A DNA stretch of 6,241 nucleotides. Origin: Oscillospiraceae bacterium (GTDB lineage Bacteria > Bacillota > Clostridia > Oscillospirales > Ruminococcaceae). The notes beneath the pieces were generated by a model, which worked only from the letters and a program-made list of their open reading frames with translations, was not told the DNA's origin and did not search any database. The stretch covers positions 30,701 through 36,941 of the forward strand of contig DMMB01000049.1 of NCBI GenBank assembly GCA_003453215.1, in the 5' to 3' direction. This document shows, in pieces, positions 1 through 6,217 of the stretch (positions are counted from its first letter, which is position 1; each line of letters starts with the position of its first letter). The position numbers were made by a program, and so were the translations under genes.

Positions 1-110
1 CGCGGCGGACACCCCCTGCGGGGGCGTCACGCGCCTTTGGCGCGTGCGGGGCGGCGCGTCCCTCCCTCCGCATCTTATCCCTCCGCGGGCTCGCTTCGCT
101 CGCCCTTTTT
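1..110. repeat. GC-rich stretch of short hairpins with terminal T-run
   Basis: No gene is supported here. The stretch contains two perfect small hairpins. The first is CCCCC/GGGGG with loop TGC (12-24). The second is an 8-bp stem CACGCGCC/GGCGCGTG with loop TTT (28-46). GGAC (7-10) and GTCC (58-61) could close both into a branched structure. A short GGGC/GCCC stem (87-90 with 102-105) is followed by TTTTT (106-110), so the end could be a weak terminator for a gene to the left of the window. Its GC content contrasts sharply with the AT-rich DNA that follows. Dispersed intergenic repeats often look like this, but one copy cannot prove it is repeated. Confidence 0.4.
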
Positions 111-227
111 GTCAACCGTTCGCCAAAAGCAATCTCCAATCGTTGTGCATTTATTACAAAATATTTTGCAAATCTTCGTCAGTATAGCAGCGAGTCCCCA
201 AAATGTTTACATTCTATTAAAAATTGC
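111..227. other. AT-rich intergenic stretch with a 12-bp palindrome
   Basis: I see no gene here. The only structured item is the perfect 12-bp palindrome CAAAATATTTTG at 157-168, about 60 bases upstream of the -35 box of the riboswitch promoter. It could be an operator, or chance in AT-rich DNA. Confidence 0.3.
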
Positions 228-256
228 TTGCATTGCCGCACAAATGGTGATATAAA
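228..256 (+). promoter_or_regulatory. SigA-type promoter of the riboswitch-transporter unit
   Basis: The -35 box TTGCAT (228-233) and the -10 box TATAAA (251-256) are separated by an ideal 17-base spacer, and TG at 248-249 gives an extended -10. Transcription should start near A263. That is about 12 bases before the first helix of the lysine riboswitch, which supports the assignment. Confidence 0.8.
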
Positions 257-270
257 AATAGCAACAGAAT

Positions 271-451
271 AAAGCCATTTAGGTAGAGGTTGCGGGTTTC
301 ATCAGTAACCACCCCCATACGGCCCGGGAGGCCGGGGAGGGCGAAAGGGAAAACCGCCGAAGAGAAAAGTTCCCCCGAGAACTTTTCTACTGGGACGCAG
401 CAGAATATGCTGCGTACTGTCACAGTATCTGTGGAGAGCTATCAGTGGATC
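271..451 (+). ncRNA. Lysine riboswitch (L-box) aptamer
   Basis: The sequence carries the conserved blocks of the lysine riboswitch in order: GGTAGAGG at 282-289, GAAAGGG then ACCGCCGAAG at 343-362, CTGG at 390-393, and GGAGAGCTATC at 433-443. These match the B. subtilis lysC leader as I recall it. Closing helix P1 pairs 275-279 with 444-448 and 282-286 with 439-443, with a two-base bulge. Arms visible inside are a GC-rich arm at 313-337 (CCCC/GGGG and GGCC/GGCC), a perfect 10-bp hairpin at 363-388, a perfect 8-bp hairpin at 395-415 and a small ACAG/CTGT hairpin at 422-432. Lysine binding should stabilise P1 and favour the terminator just downstream, so the transporter is made when lysine is scarce. 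Confidence 0.93.
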
Positions 452-475
452 AAGCGTTTTTTCAATAATTCGCCG

Positions 476-514
476 GCCATGAGATTTGTTTTCCGCATTT
501 CTCATGGCTTTTTT
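476..514 (+). terminator. Riboswitch expression-platform terminator
   Basis: A perfect 9-bp stem, GCCATGAGA (476-484) with TCTCATGGC (500-508), has a 15-base loop and is followed by six T (509-514). It lies 25 bases after the aptamer and before the transporter start, which is the layout of a transcription-attenuating OFF switch. An alternative pairing of 441-448 with 477-485 would use the 3' strand of P1 and the 5' arm of this stem, so it could act as a weak antiterminator; that part is inferred. Confidence 0.9.
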
Positions 515-527
515 CGTCCCATTTTTC

Positions 528-534
528 AGGAGGT
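528..534 (+). promoter_or_regulatory. Ribosome binding site fixing the transporter start
   Basis: AGGAGGT is seven bases before the ATG at 542. The reading frame is open back to 290, through the riboswitch and terminator, so this site decides the start at 542 rather than an upstream ATG. Confidence 0.88.
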
Positions 535-541
535 AAATTTT

Positions 542-2038
542 ATGTTTGGTACATTCTGGGCGCTCGTTCCCCCCATCATCGCAATCGGTCTGGCCCTCAT
601 CACCAAGGAAGTGTACAGCTCCCTGTTTATCGGTGCCGTCGCCGGTGCACTGTTCTATGCCGGTTTCCATGTGGAAGCACTGGATTCCCTCATCAATGAG
701 GGCGTTGTTGCCGCCATCAGCGATAATGCCGGTATCTTCATGTTCCTGGTTCTGCTGGGTATTCTCGTTGCCCTGCTCAATAAGGCCGGCGGTTCCGCTG
801 CTTTCGGCGCCTGGGCCAAAACCCACATCAAGACCCGCGGCGGCGCCATGTTCGCCACCTTCCTGCTGGGCGTGCTCATCTTCGTGGATGACTACTTCAA
901 CTGCCTCACCGTCGGCAGCGTCATGCGTCCCGTTACCGATAGCCACCGCGTTTCCCGCGCTAAGCTGGCTTATCTCATCGATGCTACCGCCGCTCCCATC
1001 TGCATGATCGCTCCCATCTCTTCCTGGGCGGCCGCCGTTTCCGGCGTTGTGGAAGATTACAGCGGCTTCGATCTGTTTGTCCGCGCCATTCCTTTCAACT
1101 TCTACTCGCTGCTCACCATCGTTATGGTGCTGTTCCTGTGCAAGAGCGGCATGGATTACGGCCCCATGCGTCGCCATGAGCTCAATGCCATCCGCAATAA
1201 CGATCTGTTTACCGAAGGCGATCATCCCGAAGCGGTCGAGGAAGTTTCCAATTCCCGCGCAAAGGTAATTGATCTGCTGCTGCCCATCATCGTGCTGGTG
1301 GTTCTGTGCGTCGGCGGTCTTATCTACTCCGGCTATCTCAAGGGTGCCGATAATCTCATCGATGCCTTTGCCAACTGCGATGCCTTCTTCGGTCTGCCCT
1401 GGGGCGCTATTGTGGCTCTGGTCTTTACCGTTATCTACTTTGTGGCTCGCCGCGTCATCTCCTTCAAGGATGCCATGGGCTGCATTCCGCAGGGCTTCTG
1501 CGCCATGGTTCCCGCTATTCTTATCCTTACCCTGGCCACCTCCCTCAAGAACATGACCTCTCTGCTGGGCGCCAAGGAATTTGTGGCCGGCCTCATGGAT
1601 AGCGCTTCCAAGGGCCTGTACAGCCTGCTGCCCGCCGTCATCTATCTTGTGGCCTGTGGCCTGGCGTTCGCTACCGGTACCTCCTGGGGAACCTTCGGTA
1701 TCCTTATCCCCATCGTCACTGAAGTATTCAAGGCTGATTTCGCCCTCATGATCGTCGGCGTTTCCGCCTGCCTCGCCGGTGCCGTATTCGGCGACCACGT
1801 TTCTCCCATCAGCGATACCACCATCATGGCTTCGGCCGGTGCCCAGTGCAACCACATTAACCATGTTTCCACCCAGTTCCCCTATGCGGCTACGGTGGCA
1901 GCGGTTGCGTTTGTTACTTATATCATCGCCGGCTTTATCCCCAATGCCGTCATTGTACTGCCCATTGGTATCGTGCTTATGCTCATTACCCTGTTTGTTA
2001 TTCGCGGTACCATTGCTCGCCGCGGTGCGGAGGGCTGA
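542..2038 (+). CDS. NhaC-family transporter, probable lysine importer (LysW-type)
   Basis: This is a 498-residue integral membrane protein of the NhaC ion-transporter family, usually annotated as a Na+/H+ antiporter. It is hydrophobic almost throughout, with roughly a dozen membrane segments and one charged hydrophilic loop at about residues 204-240. Family signatures seen are FVDDYFNCLTVGS around D116-D117, ATGTSWGTFG at 377-386 and FGDHVSPISDTT at 416-427. The length is normal and the protein looks intact. The start is set by the AGGAGG site seven bases upstream. It is a single-gene unit with its own promoter, a lysine riboswitch leader and a terminator after the stop. Comparative genomics of the lysine regulon predicted that riboswitch-controlled NhaC homologues (LysW) import lysine, so lysine uptake is more likely here than pH or sodium homeostasis. 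The family is certain; the substrate is inferred from regulation. Confidence 0.93.
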   Translation: MFGTFWALVPPIIAIGLALITKEVYSSLFIGAVAGALFYAGFHVEALDSLINEGVVAAISDNAGIFMFLVLLGILVALLNKAGGSAAFGAWAKTHIKTRGGAMFATFLLGVLIFVDDYFNCLTVGSVMRPVTDSHRVSRAKLAYLIDATAAPICMIAPISSWAAAVSGVVEDYSGFDLFVRAIPFNFYSLLTIVMVLFLCKSGMDYGPMRRHELNAIRNNDLFTEGDHPEAVEEVSNSRAKVIDLLLPIIVLVVLCVGGLIYSGYLKGADNLIDAFANCDAFFGLPWGAIVALVFTVIYFVARRVISFKDAMGCIPQGFCAMVPAILILTLATSLKNMTSLLGAKEFVAGLMDSASKGLYSLLPAVIYLVACGLAFATGTSWGTFGILIPIVTEVFKADFALMIVGVSACLAGAVFGDHVSPISDTTIMASAGAQCNHINHVSTQFPYAATVAAVAFVTYIIAGFIPNAVIVLPIGIVLMLITLFVIRGTIARRGAEG

Positions 2039-2056
2039 TCTCTTCATCCAAGGATT

Positions 2057-2093
2057 ACCAGCCTCTCCCCTGCGGAGGGGCTGGTTCTGTTTT
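2057..2093 (+). terminator. Rho-independent terminator of the transporter gene
   Basis: A 12-bp stem (2057-2068 with 2074-2085, one T-G wobble) has a five-base loop CCTGC. It is followed by TCTGTTTT. It begins 18 bases after the transporter stop codon and closes that transcription unit. Confidence 0.85.
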
Positions 2094-2159
2094 GGAAGAA
2101 TACCAAGAGCATTTCTTCACCAAAGGTTCCTCATTTTCATAGAATAAACCGTCCCCACA

Positions 2160-2188
2160 TTGTATTTTCCACCCATAAGTGATATAAT
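2160..2188 (+). promoter_or_regulatory. SigA-type promoter of the aminotransferase
   Basis: TTGTAT (2160-2165) and a perfect TATAAT (2183-2188) are 17 bases apart, and TG at 2180-2181 gives an extended -10. Transcription should start near 2195, leaving a leader of about 40 bases. The site lies after the upstream terminator, so the aminotransferase is transcribed independently of the riboswitch unit. Confidence 0.82.
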
Positions 2189-2236
2189 ATCCTATATTTT
2201 TCTTTTTCCAGAACTCCATCGTAAGGAGGCGCCGCT

Positions 2237-3451
2237 ATGCAGCCCATCATTCGTTCCGAAAAACTTTCGCAGGTTCATTCCGATATCCGCGGCCCCGTCT
2301 ATGTGGAGGCCATGAAGATGATCGCGGAAGGGACTCCCGTCCTGCGTCTCAATACCGGCAATCCGGCCACTTTTGGCTTTACCATGCCCCCCAGCGTGCG
2401 TCATGCCCTGCTGGAAAACGCCGAGAAAGCCGTAGGTTACTGCGATTTCCGCGGAATGCCTGCCGCCCGTCAGGCCATTTTGGAGTACGAAACCGGCAAG
2501 GGCATCCAGGGTCTTACCCTGGAGGATATTTTTGTCGGCAACGGCGTCAGCGAAATGGCCCAGTTCGCCATTACTACGCTGTTGAATTACGGCGATGAAA
2601 TTCTGCTCCCCAGCCCCAGCTATTCCCTGTGGACCAATGTCACCCTCATTGCTGGGGCCAAGCCGGTGTTCTACACCTGTGATGAACAGTCCGATTGGTA
2701 CCCCGATGTCGAGGATATTCGCCGGAAAATCACCTCCCGCACCCGCGCCATTCTCATCATCAATCCCAATAACCCCACCGGTGCGCTGTATCCCCGCGAG
2801 CTGCTGGAGCAGATTGTAGCAATCGCCCGGGAAAAGGAACTCATTCTCCTTTCCGATGAAATCTACGACCGCCTGGTCATGGATGGCAAAGAGCATATTT
2901 CCACCGCTTCTCTCTGCCCGGATCTCCCGGTGCTCACCTTCAATGGCCTTTCCAAAAGCCACATGATCTGCGGTTTCCGCTGCGGCTGGCTGGCCGTTTC
3001 CGGCCCCCGCGAAGTAACCAAAGATTTTATCGCCGGCATGGTGGCGCTCACCAGTATGCGCCTGTGCGGCAATGCTCTTACGCAGTTGGTTATTCCTGCC
3101 GCCCTGCAGGATGAGCAGAGCACCCGTGAGCTGCTGATCCCCGGCGGAAGACTCTACGAGCAGCGGGAAGCCGCTGTTCAGGCCATTCGTCAGTTCGATT
3201 GCCTCTCGGTGGTCAAAAATACGGCGGCTTTCTACATCTTCCCCCGCATCAATCTCCAAAAGTGTCCCATCACCGATGATAAAAAGTTCGCTATGGATCT
3301 TCTGCACGCCAAACACATTCTGCTGGTGCCCGGCAGTGGCTTCGATTGGCCTCAGCCCGATCATTTTCGGGTCGTCATGCTGCCGGAAGCGAAGGACCTT
3401 GCCCGCGCCATGACCGATGTCGGGGAGTTCCTGCAGACCTACCGCCAGTAA
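2237..3451 (+). CDS. alaA: AlaA-type glutamate-pyruvate aminotransferase
   Basis: This 404-residue class I/II PLP-dependent aminotransferase closely resembles E. coli AlaA (405 residues) along its whole length. It would interconvert glutamate + pyruvate and 2-oxoglutarate + alanine in the cytosol, the main alanine-forming step. Shared features are IRGPV near the N-terminus, LNTGNPATFGF, YCDFRG, NPNNPTG at 176-182 with the cofactor-contacting asparagine, SDEIYD with D207 and Y210, the Schiff-base lysine K240 in NGLSK, SMRLC, PGGRLYEQR, and the substrate-carboxylate arginine R378 in DHFR. All key residues are present. The start is supported by AAGGAGG (2223-2229), seven bases before the ATG. 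It has its own promoter, and a hairpin terminator starts nine bases after its stop. Substrate preference is inferred from similarity; a related alanine or broad-specificity aminotransferase is the main alternative. Confidence 0.92.
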   Translation: MQPIIRSEKLSQVHSDIRGPVYVEAMKMIAEGTPVLRLNTGNPATFGFTMPPSVRHALLENAEKAVGYCDFRGMPAARQAILEYETGKGIQGLTLEDIFVGNGVSEMAQFAITTLLNYGDEILLPSPSYSLWTNVTLIAGAKPVFYTCDEQSDWYPDVEDIRRKITSRTRAILIINPNNPTGALYPRELLEQIVAIAREKELILLSDEIYDRLVMDGKEHISTASLCPDLPVLTFNGLSKSHMICGFRCGWLAVSGPREVTKDFIAGMVALTSMRLCGNALTQLVIPAALQDEQSTRELLIPGGRLYEQREAAVQAIRQFDCLSVVKNTAAFYIFPRINLQKCPITDDKKFAMDLLHAKHILLVPGSGFDWPQPDHFRVVMLPEAKDLARAMTDVGEFLQTYRQ

Positions 3452-3459
3452 CCATCCGC

Positions 3460-3490
3460 AAAAAGGCCCCGGCACCTACCGGGGCTTTTT
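3460..3490 (+). terminator. Rho-independent terminator after the aminotransferase
   Basis: A perfect 7-bp stem GCCCCGG/CCGGGGC (3466-3472 with 3479-3485) has a six-base loop. It is flanked by AAAAA and TTTTT (3486-3490), which can extend the stem past one bulged G. It lies between the aminotransferase and the HAD gene, only 27 bases before the latter. Confidence 0.83.
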
Positions 3491-3517
3491 CCATTCCCAC
3501 ATCATCACGGAGGAAGC

Positions 3518-4207
3518 ATGAAAGCCGTTTTCATTGACATTGATAATACCCTGCTGGATTTTGATGCCTATGTCAGCACCACCATGGAGCAGGGCTTTGC
3601 CCATTTTGGCCTGCCCGCCTACCGCCCGGAAATGTACCACACCTTCACCACCGAAAATAATAAACTCTGGCGGCAGATTGAGGAGGGGACCCTCACCTTT
3701 GAAGAATTGCAAAAAATCCGCTGGAGCAATATTTTCGCCGCGCTCGGGTTTTCCTTCGATGGCCCTACCTTCGAACGATATTTCCGGGAAGCTTTGCACG
3801 AAAGTGTCATTCCGGTTCCCGGCGCTATGGATCTGCTGCAAAGCCTTTCCGGAGGTGCGCTTCTGTGCGTCGCCAGCAACGGCCCTTACGAACAGCAGCT
3901 CCACCGGCTGGAGATCGGCGGCATGAGGCCGTATTTTGATTATTTCTTCATTTCGGAGCGCGCCGGTGCCGCTAAACCCTCCCGGGAATTCTTCGATTAC
4001 GCCTTCCGCGCGCTGAACGGGAACCGCCCGGATCCTATCCTCCCGCAGGAGACGCTTATCATCGGGGATTCTCTCTCGTCCGATATGGCCGGCGGTTTAC
4101 AATATGGCATGAAGACCTGCTACTACCGCCGCTCCGGAGCCCCTGCTGCCCCCGCCGGGGTAGATTATACCGTTACCGATCTGCGCCAGATTTCCGCCCT
4201 TTTCTAA
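3518..4207 (+). CDS. yjjG: HAD-superfamily phosphatase, YjjG-like nucleotidase
   Basis: This 229-residue cytosolic HAD subfamily IA hydrolase has the four catalytic motifs intact: DIDNT with nucleophile D7 and acid/base D9, S120 in SNG, K153 in AAKP, and GDSLSSD with D184 and D189. The cap region at about residues 15-95, with an NNKLW-type block, and the overall length resemble E. coli YjjG, a pyrimidine and non-canonical nucleoside monophosphate 5'-nucleotidase. The assignment to that activity is from similarity; another small phosphorylated metabolite is possible. GGAGG at 3509-3513 is four bases before the ATG, a rather short spacing. No promoter fits in the 27 bases after the preceding terminator. 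Expression therefore probably depends on read-through from the aminotransferase promoter or on an unseen promoter inside that gene. Confidence 0.88.
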   Translation: MKAVFIDIDNTLLDFDAYVSTTMEQGFAHFGLPAYRPEMYHTFTTENNKLWRQIEEGTLTFEELQKIRWSNIFAALGFSFDGPTFERYFREALHESVIPVPGAMDLLQSLSGGALLCVASNGPYEQQLHRLEIGGMRPYFDYFFISERAGAAKPSREFFDYAFRALNGNRPDPILPQETLIIGDSLSSDMAGGLQYGMKTCYYRRSGAPAAPAGVDYTVTDLRQISALF

Positions 4208-4414
4208 TCGCTGCATGGCCGGCAGATGACCGAAACCGCCTGTGCGCTTTCGAGGCGCTTGTTTCCCGGCAAGCCCCTTTATCTGGAGGTGCGTACCTGG
4301 AATACCCGCGCCGTCCGCTGCTACCAAAAGGCCGGTTTTCGCATCGACGGGGAACCGATCCGCCAGACCACCTCTCTCGGCGAGGGCCTTTTTTACCGCA
4401 TGGTAGCCCAATAA
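4208..4414 (+). pseudogene. C-terminal remnant of a GNAT acetyltransferase
   Basis: Translation in the same frame as the HAD gene, starting right after its stop, gives a GNAT C-terminal half. GRQM resembles the end of the acetyl-CoA P-loop (motif A). It is followed by LYLEVRTWNTRAVRCYQKAGF, the typical motif B with its NxxAxxxYxKxGF core, and by a tail ending GEGLFYRMV. Family members are usually about 150 residues; only about 68 codons remain and the N-terminal half, with most of the acetyl-CoA site, is missing. The first ATG (4226) has no ribosome binding site. A deletion joining a former downstream GNAT gene to the HAD stop codon is the simplest reading. A functional 62-residue protein starting at 4226 is unlikely. 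The fragment has kept an open frame, so the loss may be recent. Confidence 0.72.
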
Positions 4415-4418
4415 AATC

Positions 4419-4457
4419 AAAAAACCGACCCGCAGTTTTCCGCAGGTCGGATTTTTT
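4419..4457. terminator. Bidirectional terminator between convergent genes
   Basis: A stem CCGACC (4425-4430) with GGTCGG (4445-4450), with possible extra GC pairs inside, is flanked by six A (4419-4424) and six T (4452-4457). It can therefore stop transcription from the HAD/GNAT side on the plus strand and from the nuclease gene on the minus strand, whose stop codon is 20 bases away. Confidence 0.82.
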
Positions 4458-4476
4458 ATATCGTTTGGATTGGAAA

Positions 4477-6072
4477 TTACTTTTCCCAGCGGCGGCACAG
4501 CTCCTCCACCTCGTCCGCAAAGCGGGCCACATCGCGGTTGGCACCCTGTTTGTAGCCATTCGCGATGCCGGTAAGCCGTTCCACAGCCGCCAGCAGCCGA
4601 CGGAACACCTCGCTGACAAAACCGGCTTTCTTTTCCTTGTCCCGCGGGAAGTCCCGTCCCTTGGCCAGGCACGCGCCGTCCATCAGGCTGTACTCCGATT
4701 CAAAGAGCGGTACCTCCGCTTCATAGCCCAGCCCCTGCAGCGTCTCGCAGAAGCTCAGTGCGGCGGTTTCTTCGCCATGGACGATAAAGACCTTCTGCGG
4801 CTTCTGCCCCTGCATCTCCAGCCAATGCAGCAGCCCGTTTTTATCGGCGTGGCTGGACATGAACTTAAAGGAGCAGATTTCCGCCCGCACAGCGATCTTC
4901 TCCCCGAAGAGCTTGATGGAGGTAAGACCATCCAGCAGCTGTCGTCCCATCGTTCCCTCGCTCTGGTATCCCACAAAAACGATGGAACATTCCGGCCGCC
5001 ACAGGTTGTGCTTCAGGTGGTGCCGGATACGGCCGGCTTCACACATACCGCTGGAGGCAATGATAACCTTGGGGGTCGGGTCAGTGTTCAGTGCCATCGA
5101 TTCCTGCGAAGTGCGGGAAAGCTTCAGCCCCGGGAAGCTGATGGGCTTAAATCCGTTCCGGAGCAGTTCCACCGTTTCTTCATCGGCGTAGCCGGTCAGG
5201 TCGCCATCATAAATTTGGGTGGCTTCCAGCGCCAGCGGGCTATCCACATATACCGTAAAATTGGGGTTCGATTTCACCAGCCCCCGCGCTTTCATTTCCC
5301 TGATGTGGTACAGCAGCTCCTGGGTGCGCCCCACTGCAAAGGAGGGAATGACCACATTGCCGCCTCGCGCCAGCGTCCGGTCTATGATTTCGGAAAGATC
5401 TTCCGGCACATCCTCGCCGGTCTCGTGCAGGCGGTCGCCGTAGGTGGATTCCATCACCACATAATCGGAAGCCGGTACCGGCTGCGGATCTCGGATAATA
5501 GGCTTATCCACATTGCCAATATCGCCGGAAAATGTCACGGTTCGGGTTTCATCGCCCTCCGTCACCGTAAAGCGAATGGCCGCCGAACCCAGCAGGTGCC
5601 CGGCGTCATACCAGTCCGTCGCTATCCCCTGGAAAAGTTCCACGTGGTCGCCGTAGCTTACCGGCACCAGCAGCGCCAGCGTATCGGTCGCATCCTGTAC
5701 GGTGTACAGGGCATCTTCGGTGGGGTCGCCGCTGCGCTTATTTTTCTTGGCTTTCCACTGGGCGTCGCTTTCCTGTATCCGGGCGCTGTCCAGCAGCATA
5801 ATCTTTAAAAGATCGCAGGTTGCCCGTGTAGCGTAAATGGGCCCTTTGTAACCGTTCTTCACCAGCAGCGGCAGCCGCCCGCTGTGGTCGGTGTGGGCAT
5901 GGGTTACACATACCGCATCAATCGCCGTCGAGTCAAAGAACAATTCGTTGTTATTATATACATCGCCGCCCTGCTGCAGGCCGCAGTCAATAAGAACATT
6001 TTTGCCGCAGGCGGTCAAACGGTGGCAGCTGCCGGTGACAACCCGCGCCGCCCCCCAAAAGCTCAGTTTCAT
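4477..6072 (-). CDS. Beta-CASP metallo-beta-lactamase-fold RNase (YsgC/CPSF-like)
   Basis: This 531-residue cytosolic zinc-dependent nuclease family protein joins a metallo-beta-lactamase fold to a beta-CASP insert. Metal ligands seen are HAHTDH (H58, H60, D62, H63), H159 in GHLLGSA and D184 in FSGDIG. Beta-CASP motif A is E208 in ESTYGDR, motif B is H408 in SSHAD, and motif C is H432 in VHGE. SGMCEAGRIRHHL (341-353) is the conserved block of the TTHA0252/CPSF-73-like branch. After the C-terminal RMMBL segment (about 395-450) there is a charged tail of roughly 65 residues, absent from the shorter T. thermophilus protein. RNA is the expected substrate; an endo- or exonuclease role cannot be told from sequence. 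AAGGAG (minus strand, 6083-6088) is ten bases before the ATG. The gene is convergent with its left neighbours, so it is a separate unit. Confidence 0.92.
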   Translation of the reverse strand: MKLSFWGAARVVTGSCHRLTACGKNVLIDCGLQQGGDVYNNNELFFDSTAIDAVCVTHAHTDHSGRLPLLVKNGYKGPIYATRATCDLLKIMLLDSARIQESDAQWKAKKNKRSGDPTEDALYTVQDATDTLALLVPVSYGDHVELFQGIATDWYDAGHLLGSAAIRFTVTEGDETRTVTFSGDIGNVDKPIIRDPQPVPASDYVVMESTYGDRLHETGEDVPEDLSEIIDRTLARGGNVVIPSFAVGRTQELLYHIREMKARGLVKSNPNFTVYVDSPLALEATQIYDGDLTGYADEETVELLRNGFKPISFPGLKLSRTSQESMALNTDPTPKVIIASSGMCEAGRIRHHLKHNLWRPECSIVFVGYQSEGTMGRQLLDGLTSIKLFGEKIAVRAEICSFKFMSSHADKNGLLHWLEMQGQKPQKVFIVHGEETAALSFCETLQGLGYEAEVPLFESEYSLMDGACLAKGRDFPRDKEKKAGFVSEVFRRLLAAVERLTGIANGYKQGANRDVARFADEVEELCRRWEK

Positions 6073-6112
6073 GGTGTCGCTTCTCCTTGTATTATAGAGT
6101 AGTAGTTATTAG

Positions 6113-6130
6113 AGCCCCTCTCCAAGGGCT
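6113..6130. other. Short hairpin between inverted repeat and nuclease start
   Basis: AGCCC (6113-6117) can pair with GGGCT (6126-6130) across an eight-base loop. On the minus strand it lies between the long inverted repeat and the AAGGAG ribosome binding site. It has no T-run on either strand, so it is not a standard terminator; it may be part of a structured leader. Confidence 0.35.
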
Positions 6131-6139
6131 GTGCTACAC

Positions 6140-6217
6140 TGTAAGGGATGTTGTGGATTGGTGCGGTTCTCCTACCACAAGATGGTTCTCGAAAGGTTCC
6201 AACCACAGCCCCTTACA
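6140..6217. repeat. Long imperfect inverted repeat upstream of the nuclease gene
   Basis: TGTAAGGG (6140-6147) pairs perfectly with CCCTTACA (6210-6217). Continuing inward, 6150-6161 pairs with 6199-6209 except for one bulged A (6157), giving 19 bp in all with two bulged bases between the segments. The 37-base interior carries an ACCA/TGGT mini-hairpin (6174-6177 with 6183-6186) and two GGTTCTC direct repeats (6165-6171, 6184-6190). On the plus strand the stem is followed by ATTTTGTT, so it is terminator-like there. On the minus strand it would be in the 5' leader or promoter region of the nuclease gene. I do not recognise a riboswitch, 6S, SRP or tmRNA signature. It could be a structured RNA, an operator region or a small MITE-like palindrome. 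Confidence 0.6.

Noticed and set aside
37..255. Possible 72-residue plus-strand protein
   Set aside because: It overlaps the hairpin cluster and the promoter, has no ribosome binding site, and its composition changes from GC-rich to AT-rich with no protein-like pattern.
290..541. N-terminal extension of the transporter frame back to an ATG at 290
   Set aside because: This stretch is the lysine riboswitch and terminator. A strong ribosome binding site points to 542, and the extension has no membrane-protein character.
302..2047. 581-codon open frame on the minus strand across the transporter gene
   Set aside because: It is antisense to a clear NhaC-family gene. Its translation is low-complexity (G, D, N, H, E-rich) with no domain, and it runs through the riboswitch. 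It is a codon-bias shadow.
2192..3475. 427-codon open frame on the minus strand over the aminotransferase
   Set aside because: It is a shadow of the AlaA-type gene, overlapping its promoter region and terminator, and has no supporting ribosome binding site or domain.
4465..5808. 447-codon open frame on the plus strand
   Set aside because: It is antisense to the beta-CASP nuclease, which has all its catalytic motifs on the other strand. The plus-strand product has no recognisable domain.
6091..6096. Perfect minus-strand TATAAT before the nuclease gene
   Set aside because: Transcription would start inside the AAGGAG ribosome binding site, and no -35 box lies 16-18 bases upstream. It is probably chance, and the true promoter may be further right.
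6150..6200. T-box-like or 6S-like motifs in the right-edge element
   Set aside because: The minus strand has AGGAGAACCGC, only loosely like the T-box consensus, with no terminator/antiterminator pair. The plus strand shares ACCACAAGA with E. coli 6S RNA but lacks the long terminal stem and overall length. Both resemblances are too short to name a family.
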